Assembly: GCF_949628215.1 (NCBI RefSeq)
Contig: NC_134278.1
Span: 35,482,115 to 35,546,114 of the forward strand
Direction of reading: 5' to 3'
Origin: Phalacrocorax aristotelis
Lineage: Eukaryota > Chordata > Aves > Suliformes > Phalacrocoracidae
DNA length: 64,000 bases
Shown here: piece by piece, positions 1-10,942 of the stretch
How positions within the stretch are numbered: the first letter of the stretch is position 1
How the letters are laid out: every line of letters begins with the position of its first letter
Notes under the pieces: generated by a model
Databases searched by the model: none
What the model was told of the DNA's origin: nothing
Seen by the model: the letters and a program-made list of their open reading frames with translations, nothing else
Position numbers and translations under genes: made by a program

Positions 1-3000
1 TTCTGCAGGTCGCCAAATATATGACATTATCTCTATTTAAGTAAGCAAGAACAAAGCTGGAGAGTTCTGTAGAAATACTTGTTGCTGACTGATCTCTTAT
101 ACCTAGAAGATGCATTTCTAGAAAGGAAAAAAACTGGAATTGTTCTTTCCATTATCTTCAAAAAAGCTGAAAAGTGCAATGTTATTAGGCTTTCTGAAAC
201 CTCAGAGAAACTTTTCCAAATGCCTATAAAGGTGGAGGATTAAATAAATGTTTTGTTGAAGTAATGGAACAGTTATTGGACTTCATAACACATGCATATT
301 TTTAAATTAAAAAGAAATTACTGTAGGTTTTTAAATTTGGTTTAAAACCGCCATAACTAGAAACCCATCATTAGCAGTTTCTACTCAGATCAATTTTGTG
401 TCAGAGAAAAATAATGTTTTGTTTACGTAACATTGTTAGGCAAAATAGTAACTACTCCAATTTAGGAAAGAAAATAACCTATTTATGCCAAGTTAATGGT
501 AATTAGCATTATGAATGACAATTTAAGGAGGATTATAAGATGTATTGCAGGTTTCAACCAACTAAAAATAGAAAAGCTATACAAGCCATAAAAATTGCAC
601 AATGTACAGCTTTCAGTTCCAGGAATATTGTTTTTGCAATCCTTGACTACAAATGGAGTTGCTTTCTGACTGTTGAGATAGATCTTCTGGGGCCATAATG
701 AATATAGACAATCCCAAGCTTTCCAAACGAGTCAGACATTTTAAAATATGATACGATAATGGGCTTAAAGTTCTGAATTTTTTATAAAAATCAGTTAGTG
801 ATTGCCTTCCAGTTTTTCGGCTGGGTTCACAATTTCAAAGTATGTTCTCTGAGGCATTTTAAAACCAGAAATAAAGATTACTATATAACCAATGTGATAC
901 TAGTAATGGTGTTTTTAAAAGACAGGCAAAATTGCAGATGAATATTGTGAGACATGCAGTATGGTCATAAAAGTTAGCAGTGCCTGATGAGGAGTTCCTT
1001 ATTATGCTAACTTGTTAACTCAGGATGCTTATTATTCACCATTATGCTAAAAAATTTCAGGGAAAATAATGTGCATTCAGGAAGTCCTCGGTAATCCTCA
1101 ATAGTCCCTGAGGGCTTTGACAGTTCTGCAATTCAGATGAGCCTTTGAAAGACAAAGATGACATAAGTCATTTTGGTCACCTCCTGAGCTGACAGCTGCA
1201 GGAAGCTCAAGTGTTGCTTTCCAGCCGTGCTATTGCAACAGCATCTCCTGAATGTTATCAATTTAGGAGTGCAGCTCCACCTGGAAGCTCCTACATGTCA
1301 GCCGGTCAGCCGTGGCGTGGAGTAATACCTGTGTCGAGGGATGCTTCCAGAGCAGGGGCTTCGCTAGAATCTAGGTCCGGAGGGGGGAGGAGGGAGTTCA
1401 GGATGGAGGTGTCCCTCTGCCATCGCTCTGCTGCTCCCACCTGAGGCTGACTGGGGTCCCTGCTGCTCCCTAGAGAAAAGATAAGGCTCAGGGGCTGCAT
1501 GTGAGGTCAAAGTGAGAAGCAGCATGTTCTGCTTGCACTGCCTGCCAGCCAGCAGGCCAGCTACAAAACACAGGCTTCCAGACTTAAAATGGCTTGAAAA
1601 TACTTATAGATTTTGATTTAGAGATTCCCATTGACTTTATCCATGTGTCTCTGAAGCCATGACAGAGCACAGCGACCTGAAGAATCCAGAATACACTAGG
1701 TGATGCGTTTGCAGGTATGATACAGAATACCAACCCAGGTGATAAAACCTCATACTCCTGCTGCCTCCAAAGAGCTGGTACCACAAATCACAGCTTTATG
1801 CTTGAATTTAGCAATCAAGACCAAGCACCCCCTCCATCCAAAATAAAGCAGCCATAACGAGGGAAGGAAATAGCTGGAAGGTAGTGCGCTGGGTTCCTCA
1901 TTGGCTAGATTAGGTCTGCAGAATATGTGCCATGGAGTGCAATGAAATGACAAAATGACAGGAAGGAAGTAATATGTCCAGCTTGGCCCATCTGTTAGTC
2001 ACATTGCACACAGTCTTCAGACTTCTATCTGCTTGATGAGAATGCATGACTCCCTTGGCTGGCCAAGCTGGGCAGTCTGCAGCACACAAAGGAAACAAAG
2101 GAAGGCTGGGGACATGGTAACAACTCCAAATACCATGGACACCTAGCAGACATGGAGGGATCTGGCAGAATTGCTTCTGGAAAGCTGGGGATGTTGCAGG
2201 CCATATGGGGAACAGAGCCATAGCATTGGAGGGAGGCAAGGTCTCACGTTGATAAAAGCTCGCTCATGCATTTGATTAGTTTGCATAAATGAGCAGAATT
2301 TGAATCCACCTCGTGGATTCCTTGAATTCTGCCCTGACCTTCTCAACTGTGCGGCACGGTTATGGTATAAGCAAAGTTTGGTACGTCAAAACCACTTCAG
2401 AGACAGCCAGCATGGAAAGATCAGAGCCAACGGATCTGAGCAATGATGCGTCCAGGCAGGCTCAGTGGCAGGACTGGTGGTGCCAGAGAGATTCTGAGGG
2501 CTGTGAGACCATGAAGGTCTTTCCTTTGGCAAAACATTTGGTCAAGGAGAACATGGTGTTCTGGAAAGCTGTGATCTTTTTAAAGAAAATAGTAACAATT
2601 TTATTCAGCTCCGTAGACTGGTTGTTATTTATAATTTATATAATTCTCCTAGTAACAATGCAGTCACACTAGGGACATTGCCATTTAAGGAATAAAGCAG
2701 GACTACTACGGTGTCTAAGTTAATAGCAATTACAACAGTGTATGGCATATTTCCCCATTATTTCGTAACAAACTGTATGTGAATTCTAGTAAATTCTAGT
2801 AAATATCAACTTGGCATTTGTAGATTATTTTTGTCCTTGCTCTGAATTGAAAGAACAAGATTTATTGGATTATGAACAACACAAGGATAGCTACAATAAT
2901 GAATTTTCAACCAGCTGTAATCACAGTTAAATTCGTGCAAGCACATTAAGTAAAACTGGGCTTTATATGGAAAAAAAAATCCCGCAGATTATTTTACTGA

Positions 3001-3080
3001 TAAATACTTCAGTTTCCTTGAAAATTTGTTTAGGAAACTTCAGTCTTCTTGAACAGCTGGTTCTAGGAGAAAATTGAGCA

Positions 3081-3082
<2 letters not shown>
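1..3082. other. AT-rich non-coding DNA, no gene recognised
   Basis: Reading both strands I see no exon with a recognisable protein motif flanked by splice signals and no repeat I can name. Open frames up to about 119 codons occur (for example 2313-2672 plus) but have no domain and resemble chance frames. The part from about 1180 to 2500 is somewhat richer in G+C than its surroundings, without CpG enrichment. Probably intergenic or intronic. Confidence 0.5.

Positions 3083-3153
<71 letters not shown>
3083..3153. repeat. (TATC)n tetranucleotide microsatellite
   Basis: An uninterrupted run of TATC units covers 71 bp, nearly 18 copies, with no visible imperfect unit. It lies in AT-rich unique sequence with no retroelement tail beside it. 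Perfect tetranucleotide arrays of this length are usually length-polymorphic, so this is a probable STR marker. Confidence 0.98.
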
Positions 3154-4938
3154 AGTAGAAAGCATTTCCTACAAGTGCAAGAATTCAGGTTATCACATTG
3201 TTATACCCACAAGCTCTGAATCACATCTAGCATGACAGTTTACAAGAAGCAAAGTAGAGATAATTTGTATGAGGCACATGGGATTTACAGAAATTAGTTC
3301 TTTGCCCTATAAAATGTTTGTCCTTCAAAAAAGTCAGTGAGAGTTTTCTCATTAATTTGAACAGAGGAAGGATCAAGACTACTGACTTTAAAAGTTAATA
3401 TGCAACTATAGAGATAATGAAAGTGAGCCATGTTTTTGCAATGAAGATCTTAATTTTCAGTGCAATTTACAAAGTATAAGACAAAATAGTTTTCTGTCCA
3501 TCAACTCCCACTAGTTATTAAGATTACAAAAAGGTGGACCAAGGTTTAATGGGTCAAATTCTGATCTCATTTGTCTTGACTTTTCTGAGCTTAAAGAAGT
3601 TACTCTGGATTTTCATCAGTCTAAGGGAGGTTAAAATCTGATGTACTGAATGCAAAAAAAGTGACGTTCATGATTTGCAGAAACCTTGTTCACAGGAGAC
3701 ATAGTTTAAAAATAGGCCCTTAAGAGTACTTTCCCTCCACTATATATGGACTTAAAGTCATCTTACAAGTGTAGTAACTACACCTAAATCTTCCCAAGAG
3801 GAGACATGCTGGAACACAGCTAGGACGTGAGTAATTCAGATCCTCTGATGTTTTACCGAGCAGTAGGATAAGGTAGACATTTTACATTACTCTGGAAAAC
3901 CTTCTTCTTGTCTAAACTTTAAATATCTTGAGATAATATTTATGCCTATACATGTCTTATTCTCCATCTTAACTAAGTGATGCTACACTAAATATAGTGG
4001 CATCACATAGCAAAAGAAACAATCAGAATAAATATCACTGTATTTAATTAAAATATTCTCCATTATACAATGTTGTGTTGTACTGAAAAGACACAGACTT
4101 GAATGAAGGCACTATTTCACTCACAGCCATCACACAGGTACATCAAAAATACTCCTAACCACCCATTAGGCTAGTGAAAGAAGCAGCTTTGCCTGCAGAC
4201 TCTGCCTTTAACCTAACACAGCTACAATAACATCACATCTCTTTGCACAGCAGGATGCCTCTTGGGCTTTTTTTTCCATGCCTGTTATTGAGAGTTTTAA
4301 TCACATGCAGTAAATAGAACAATTTTTGTTCGTAACTCTGTGTAGTCATACAGCATGTTGATTCTCTGGAGATTTGTTTTGGGGAAAGCCTCTCAGCTTA
4401 CCTCGTTTGCATACACACGCCCCTTTTCCCCCTATGCACCATGGATCAGGGAACCAAACTTAGCAGAAGGAAAGCTTCTTTGCCAGGTTGACCGAGATAC
4501 CCTAACAACAGCCTTAATGAAAGTCTCCATCTTCCCATTGATCTACAAGCCACAGTTCCCAGGACCCTCAAAGGAACAGCCAGGGAAAGCAAAGACCTTT
4601 TGAAGCTGCTTTTCACTCCCTTGCAGCTCCAGGCTCCAGCTGTCACACTGGGGATGGTACAACGAAAGGCAAGTCCTTCTGGACAGACTGTCTGGTGGGG
4701 CACTGAGAACATCTGGCTATGCACAGTTAGTCAGAATAGGACACAAACTGAAGCTGATTTTGGCAGGCACCCTACGTCACACCAGCATCATTGAGAAGGC
4801 TTCGGGATGCACGAAGGGGCACCTACTTCCCACGGCCCACAGGCCACCATGGGGGCAGATGTCTTCCACTATCAAATCAACTATTTGATGATGACTTTTA
4901 TTGTCAGAAATGTTTGTTAGTATTAGAGTTCCATTTAA
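3154..4938. other. AT-rich non-coding DNA, no gene recognised
   Basis: No recognisable coding exon, RNA gene or named repeat. Sequence composition is plain AT-rich until about 4380, then rises gradually toward the GC-rich block that starts near 4945. Two TTTATTGTCAG copies (beginning at 4896 and 4938) lie at the right edge. On the minus strand they read as AATAAA-type polyadenylation hexamers at 4897-4902 and 4939-4944. Confidence 0.5.
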
Positions 4939-4944
4939 TTTATT

Positions 4945-5242
4945 GTCAGGGCCTTGAGGACCCAGGACCCCATGTGAGGCCCCCTGGAGCCCTCAGCCCC
5001 TGCCCCAGCATCGCCCCAGCAGGGCTGGTATACAGCTCCCCACCGCCCTGCCCTGCCTGGCCATGGGCCACACAAAGTTGGGCCCACTCATGGGCCCCCA
5101 GCCCGTCCTGGCCTCAGCTCATCCCCAACCCCAGGGAAGTGTCTGATGCCCAGGGCTGGGGCTGCCCCCAGCCCACTAGTCCCCATGGGCATTCCCACTG
5201 CTCCCAGTCCCCCCAGGGAGCAGCCACCCATTCAGTGCCCTG
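4945..5242. other. GC-rich, CpG-poor block of unknown origin
   Basis: About 300 bp of C-rich (plus strand) sequence full of GCCCCAGC- and CCCCATGGG-like words sits abruptly in AT-rich DNA. CpG dinucleotides are rare, so it does not look like a promoter CpG island. The plus strand has a proline-rich open frame reaching 5243 with low-complexity composition and no domain. On the minus strand the block is followed at once by two AATAAA hexamers (4939-4944 and 4897-4902), the order expected at the 3' end of a transcript or retrocopy. I cannot name it; alternatives are a processed pseudogene UTR, an unclassified repeat or a decayed minisatellite. Confidence 0.45.
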
Positions 5243-5245
5243 ACA

Positions 5246-6365
5246 TGTATTTCCTTAATTGTGTATTTAATTGCATGTATTCATGGTTGGGATTCTCCTC
5301 TGCTTTTGCTTAAGAAATTGCTTGTATTTTAAAAGTTTTTCATTTTCATTGATCTTCATATGTGCATGTACCTGCTTAAACTTGTGTTCCTCTTTTCCTA
5401 CAGCATATTACAAAAGCTCTTTTTTTTCCTTATGCTATAGAAGAGAGAAAAGCTAAAAAAGAAATCAGTGTGTTTATTCCTGAGAAAAGAAGGATTGTAG
5501 AAAAACAGATTCCCCCCTCCCAACCCAGCAATGTCTCTCCTCCACACTAACAGAGGCATCCTACACTCCAGTGATCGTGGCCCCAAGCGCTGGGACGGCA
5601 GGCTCAAGTTTCTGCTTGAAACTTGATTAAACTATGGACTCAGTAAGGATTGAATGTAAAACAGCCAAAAAAGATTGCTGTCACAGCCTTAAGAGCTGGG
5701 AGTCAGGAGCTTCCTGGACTTTTCCAAGAAGCTATGCCACAAGAGGCCAGGGGTATCCTTTTCTCTGTTGTCCTGGGAGGTGGTAGGATCAGTTGTCCCC
5801 ACGTTGTCCTCTGCCTTCCAGCGGCTTGCACCACCAGCAGCACTCTGCAGAGCTAACTCCAGGGAACCAACCCCCTGGACTCTGCCACTGAAATTTCTTA
5901 AAGGCAACGTGTGAATGAAACTCTGGCTGCTCCAGGAAAAGTTCATCATGTACTATACGGTGTTCATAGGAATTTTCTCAGCCATTATTGTCAAACAAAC
6001 TTCCAAAACGCTATACCCATTTCTTCAATGATTACTGTCACAAATCTAATCAACAGCATACTATGGTGGCTGAAGGTCTCAACCAAACCATAATGTTCAT
6101 TGATTTCCCAGCTTTTGATTAGAACCCTAAAATCCTTCATACTGCAATTTCAATCAACAACTTAGAAAAAACCCCATTATTTCTAATAAAGATACCCTTA
6201 GAAGATTTCACAACCTTTACACAACCTCCTAAATATTTGGCACAGCACATCCTTGCAAGCCTGAAATTATTACTCTGTTTGCTATGGTTTCTTTTATTAC
6301 GCTATTATACAAGACTGTTGTACTTTGTCATTTGTAGCACATTACCTCAGACTTGTTCAGGTACA
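5246..6365. other. Non-coding DNA, no gene recognised
   Basis: AT-rich with a pyrimidine-rich stretch around 5270-5440 that ends in a splice-acceptor-like CCTACAG at 5397-5403. No downstream frame with recognisable protein follows, so I do not call an exon. Nothing else is identifiable. Confidence 0.45.
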
Positions 6366-6803
6366 AAGATGGACTTCTAGGATGATCAGGGGAATAGAGA
6401 ATCTATCATATGAGAAGACCGAATGAAGAGCTTGGCTTGTTTATCTTAGCAAAATAAAGGCTGTCAAGGGATCTAGTTGCTGTCTATAAATATATCACGG
6501 AGTCAAACATCAGGGAGATGGGAGAGCCGTTTAAACTAAATGACAATGTTGGCAAGGGAACCCATCGGCACAGACTGGCCAGAATTTAATCTGTGCTAGA
6601 AACCAGAAACAGGTTCTCACTTAGAGCAATGAGATTTGGGAACAATTTTCCAGTTGGAGTAACAGCAGCAAAAATCCTAACTGCACTTATAGTGGAACTT
6701 GATAAGTTTATGAAGGGGATAATAAAACAGGATTCCTACAATATTAGGACAATAGATTTGATGACCCATTAGATGCTTTCCAGTCCTGTGTTCCTGTATA
6801 AAG
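6366..6803 (+). mobile_element. Ancient, heavily decayed CR1-type LINE 3' fragment
   Basis: The sequence keeps the order of blocks typical of a CR1-clade ORF2 C-terminus. A 'GATCAGGGGAATAGAG...TATGAGAAGA' block comes first, then 'AGCTTGGCTTGTTTATCTTAGCAAAA', then a 'GGGATCTAGTTGCTGTCTATAAATAT' block, all recognisable although each has substitutions. A late 'CTTGATAAGTTTATGAAGGGG' block leads into 'GATGACCCATTAGATG...CCAGTCCTGTGTTCCTGT', the older-style CR1/L3 tail instead of the younger 'CCCTTCCAAC' tail. No frame remains open. Family knowledge says such copies predate the modern bird CR1 subfamilies. Boundaries are approximate. Confidence 0.75.
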
Positions 6804-9800
6804 CTACAGTATATCATGCAGAGTCTGTAACCTTCAGCCATGCATGCTTCAGAACAAGATATGCCAGCACACTTTGTATGTTTCAAGCAATTTAAAAACT
6901 AAACAAACAAACAAAAAAATGAAACCCCCCAACCAAATATTTCAGTAGTAAGTGTATTTGTTCAGGGTAGTGGTAAAACTTAAATAATTTTCTCTCCCAC
7001 AATAATAAATTCAGTACAACCCAAATGTATTATAAAATAAACATCTTTGACATTCAGTTGTCCATCACTGAAATTCCTAAGATTATTGATAAGTAGTTCT
7101 ACTTGTCCTCTAGCACTGTTTAAGGTTTATCACAAATTTTATACAATACTTTATCCGTGACTTTTAAACCTTTGCAGCTGAAGTTCAACTGTTATTTATG
7201 GTATTTTGCTCTAAGCTATAAATTAATTAAGGACAAGTACATTTTTGTGCTAATGCATTTAATGTTGGAGGGTATCCAAAAGATATAGCCGAAGGAACAG
7301 AATTATGATTGTTTCTCATTTACTTTGGTCATAGCATGGGTTGTACACGTGAGAGGAAAGACATTTTGTTAAAAACAGAGCCATCTGTTTTTGGCGATAC
7401 TTTATAGAACTTCAGTTTTTTTCATGCTTAAAAGATTGCTTAAGCTGAGTCTGAAGTAAAAACCCATGAACTTCTACAAAGCAGAAAACTTCTTGGGTAA
7501 AAAAAAAAAAGCTTGGAAAAAAACTACTTTCACCAAAACCGGTAAAATGTTGACATAAAAATCAATTATTTACAAAAAATATTTCTTTCTAAATGCACAG
7601 ACATACACATGCACACAGAGCGAGCCCCCCTGAATGGGACAAAACTATGGCCATGATGGAACTACACATATTTTCACTTTCCTGTAGCTCCTATTTGAAA
7701 CTTTGATAGAAGTACCAGCACACTATCTTCATATAAAGTGTACTAGCACAGTGAAGGCAAGTTTTACTATGAAGATGTCCAAAACATCACTATAAGATTG
7801 TATCTTATGGTAATTAACAGTATCTTCATCTAATTCACTCTACTCCCACCTAAGACGGCTTCATAAACCTAATATAGTTTTTTCTGGTTTTGTTATTAGC
7901 AGCTTGCTTTCTTAGCCAGTGAAGTTAAAAATCTCTCACCAGTTTATTGTGAACAATGCTAATTTCAGCTCTTCACATTCTGCATTAGATGCTCAGGAAG
8001 AAAGGATCCAGTAGAATGGGAAAATCTCTCCATTGTCACCAGTTAATTGATGGCTTAGGACCTGAATTATTGACTTCTAACATATTTTTCTATCTTATAT
8101 AAAAATTCTTTTGAAAGCATTCTAAGCTTGTGGGTTTAATCAAACATGGTTTAAGTCAAGCACCCATTTACATAAATGTTTGTCTACATAGCTTTGCATG
8201 TATTTTTTATTTTTAACTTTGTTGCCTTTTGCTTTTACCACATGTACATTCACTCATGCATTGTGAAGGAGCATCCATCCATCTTCTCCAGCCTCTTCTA
8301 ATTCAACATCCTTCTTTCATGCCTCCTTTAGAACTTTTCTTTCAACTAAGCAATCACAATTTCACTTCTGACTCTGACAATGCTAGTGGTTTTCATCATA
8401 GCCTCTGTTTCTATTCCCATTATATATTTTTAAGGATTCAGTCAGAAGAGATATGCATTTTTCAAGTTCCTGATTTACCTCATCAGCTCACATGATGTAC
8501 ATATGTCAAAGCAATCTTGTTTCCTCTTTAAACTGCTACCTTTGTCTCAAGCAAAAATAGTTCTTTATTTGAACAGAAACTGTCCATGTGCTCTGAAATC
8601 TTTCAGGAAAAAATTGGTCATGATTAAATGGAGACTGATGAGTTTTCAGAAGGCTGATGTTCTGAAACATTTTTTCATACATGGGGGGAAATGTCCTTGC
8701 TATTTTTGAGAAAAAACATGATCCATATTCAAAAGAAAAGTTACATACTTTCTGACACTAGATTCTGAATTTACACATCAGTAATTCAAATGTTTTTAAA
8801 AATATACCCCTTTGATTTGTCAAGATTTATTTGCCATCAGACTGCTAATTCTTAGCTTCTTCCTCCCACATTAAAAGTAACATAAATCACTGTATCACCT
8901 ACTAATTTAAAGCATGATGCCTGATCTCTTTTCCACCATTTTATAGTCAATATAGCAATGTAGTTCTAAAATGGTAACATGTTGAATTATGCTAATCTTC
9001 AGTTGAAAATTTACAGATTATTCTTAAAGGCTTGTGCAAAAAACCAAGGTGGTTAAGCATTTCTGCACTTTTTCTCAATACTTAATATGTGCTTTACTGT
9101 GTAAATAGATTGATTTCACCAATCCGTGAGTTAAATCATCTCCATATTCAGTGAAAGTGGTAACTACTCAGCACACTGATTTAGACAAGATAAATTAAGC
9201 ATGGCTGCTACGCTCAGCAAGAGCTGACCAAGATTCAGCAGTTAGATGTGCTTGTGAGACGGTAGGCCAGGTTGGTAGTGAACAGGAGCCTGTATTTTTT
9301 TATTACTTCTCTGCTGTTTATATGGAATAAATTAGTGGCTGTGGTGGGATGCCTATCAGATGCTTATTCACATAACAAAAGCACCATGGTATCTTGCATG
9401 CAGATCCTATGCAGAGCTGCCAAACACTGACAAGGCAAAGATCACAAACTTATTTCACAAGAGAGTCAACAAAGAAGGGTCAGGGCCCTGAAAGGTGTCT
9501 GAGAAAGTCCTAATGGACCACATTATTTTGGTCAGGTTTGTTTATCAGATACAAGAGATGGCTTCACTAAGGAATCTCCAGCACTAGGAGGTAGTGCTGG
9601 TTTTAAGTCTCCATTATGACTGCTGTAAGTATAGTAGAGCCTCCCTAAGGACTGCTGGTTTCTGTGCTCCTCTGAAATATTATGGAGAAACAGTCTAGGG
9701 ATGGTCAGGAAGTTTACGGTACTAATTCTAGATCTAGACCTCTGGGCAACAATATCATGTGTAGGTTTTTTATTCATTTGTCGTGAGATGCAAACCTGTC

Positions 9801-10292
9801 CTTAAGGATTTCACAGACATATCAGATCATTTCTTGCAGCAGCCAGAGAGCATTTGCCCTCACTCTCCCTTGCTCTTGTCCTGGCTGTGTCTGGGAAGGA
9901 AGTCAGGATGGTCGGTGACTGACATCTTTCAAATCCGTAGAGTTCTAGGAGAAAACTGGTCTATGCTCCTGTCATGTCCTGGCACGTGCTCTCTTTGGCT
10001 GGTCATTTTTGCTTTACACGGGCTTTGAAACAATCCCTACTGACAAACAAAACAGGGTGGTTCTTCCCACACTGAACAACAGATCTGCAGAACACCTTGT
10101 CTGTGGATGCAGAAGTTAACATGACTCGGAGGGAGACAGTAGAAATACTTCGAAGAAATACTCACTTATGGTTGCTAATCAGATAAACCACATCAGGTCT
10201 GGGCAATCTTTTTGACTGAAAATAGCTGGAGGCAGGGAGAGCGCTGAGGGGAAGTTTCAAATCCTTGCCCTGCACTTGCTCTCCCCTGCTAG
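6804..10292. other. AT-rich non-coding DNA, no gene recognised
   Basis: Apart from an (AAAC)-like A-rich patch at about 6895-6918 and an A-run at 7501-7510 I see no repeat, RNA gene or coding exon. Open frames are 60-88 codons and carry no recognisable motif. Confidence 0.5.
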
Positions 10293-10380
10293 CTGCTTTC
10301 GGCTGCTGGTTTCTGTGTTGGTTGGTTTGTTTGCTTGCTCCCAGCAGAGCACAAATGCAGTCCCCAGCTGCCACAAATTA
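10293..10380 (+). repeat. Left arm of a large inverted repeat
   Basis: This 88-bp arm is the reverse complement of 10855-10942 with 6 mismatches by eye (82/88, about 93%) and no gaps. It includes the words CTGCTTTCGGCTGCTGG, GGTTGGTTTGTTTGCTTGC and AATGCAGTCCCCAGCTGCC. Weaker similarity continues inward for roughly 20 bp (a CTGTG / CTGTATG and GCAGTT remnant), while similarity stops quickly on the outer side. It is not simple sequence and I do not recognise it as a known avian transposon terminus. Confidence 0.9.
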
Positions 10381-10854
10381 TGCTGTGGAGTTCCCTGCAG
10401 TTGACTGAATCGCAGGGGTTGGCACAGAGATAGTGCAAGGCTTAAACCTCACCTTGGGAAAACTAGTCAGTGACTTACTGCTAATTTAGTAAACTTCTCT
10501 CTTTTCGTGTGATTGCTTATGACAGGACATGGAGTTAAAACTGAAGGACTTGATGCTCAGCTATTTTAAATTACTATGGCTTGGCTGGGGCCCTTGAAAT
10601 CAGTTTTTTTTATCCCACTGTAGTTCAGACATGAAAAACGTGTTATCTCACTGAGAATGCTTTTATTGAATTGTTTTGAATGCAATTGTTATGTTTCCTT
10701 TATTATCTGAATGCAAAAGACTTCTATTTTTAGAAGAAAAAACATAATTCATACCCTGCAAAAAAACAAGCTAACTGTATCCTCAGCTGAAGTACACAAA
10801 TATTATAATATCTCCCAGCAGGTTCTCTGGAACTGCGGAGCAGTTCATACAGAG
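10381..10854. other. 474-bp spacer of the inverted repeat
   Basis: The spacer is unique-looking AT-rich sequence with a T-run near 10603 and no open frame of note. No transposase-like coding sequence is visible, so if the whole unit is a mobile element it would be a non-autonomous, MITE-like one. Confidence 0.6.
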
Positions 10855-10942
10855 TAATTTGTGGCAGCTGGGGACTGCATTCATGCTCTGCTCTGGGCAA
10901 GCAAACAAACCAACCAACACACAAACCAGCAGCCGAAAGCAG
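10855..10942 (-). repeat. Right arm of a large inverted repeat
   Basis: Reverse-complement partner of 10293-10380. The six differences are one C/G at the TTT-C/G-TGTG position, three in the stretch after GCTTGC and two in the CA/TG step before AATGCAG. The near-identity implies recent origin, continued homogenisation, or selection. No clear target-site duplication was found outside either arm. Confidence 0.9.

Noticed and set aside
3083..3153. CRISPR-like or other repeat-spacer array
   Set aside because: It is a continuous tetranucleotide array with no spacers; no repeat-spacer pattern occurs anywhere in the window.
4791..5243. 150-codon proline/serine-rich plus frame
   Set aside because: Composition artefact of the C-rich block; no domain, no splice context, and no ATG-based start with a supporting promoter.
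5271..5456. Exon downstream of the acceptor-like CCTACAG at 5397-5403
   Set aside because: The following sequence has no recognisable protein and no donor in a consistent frame.
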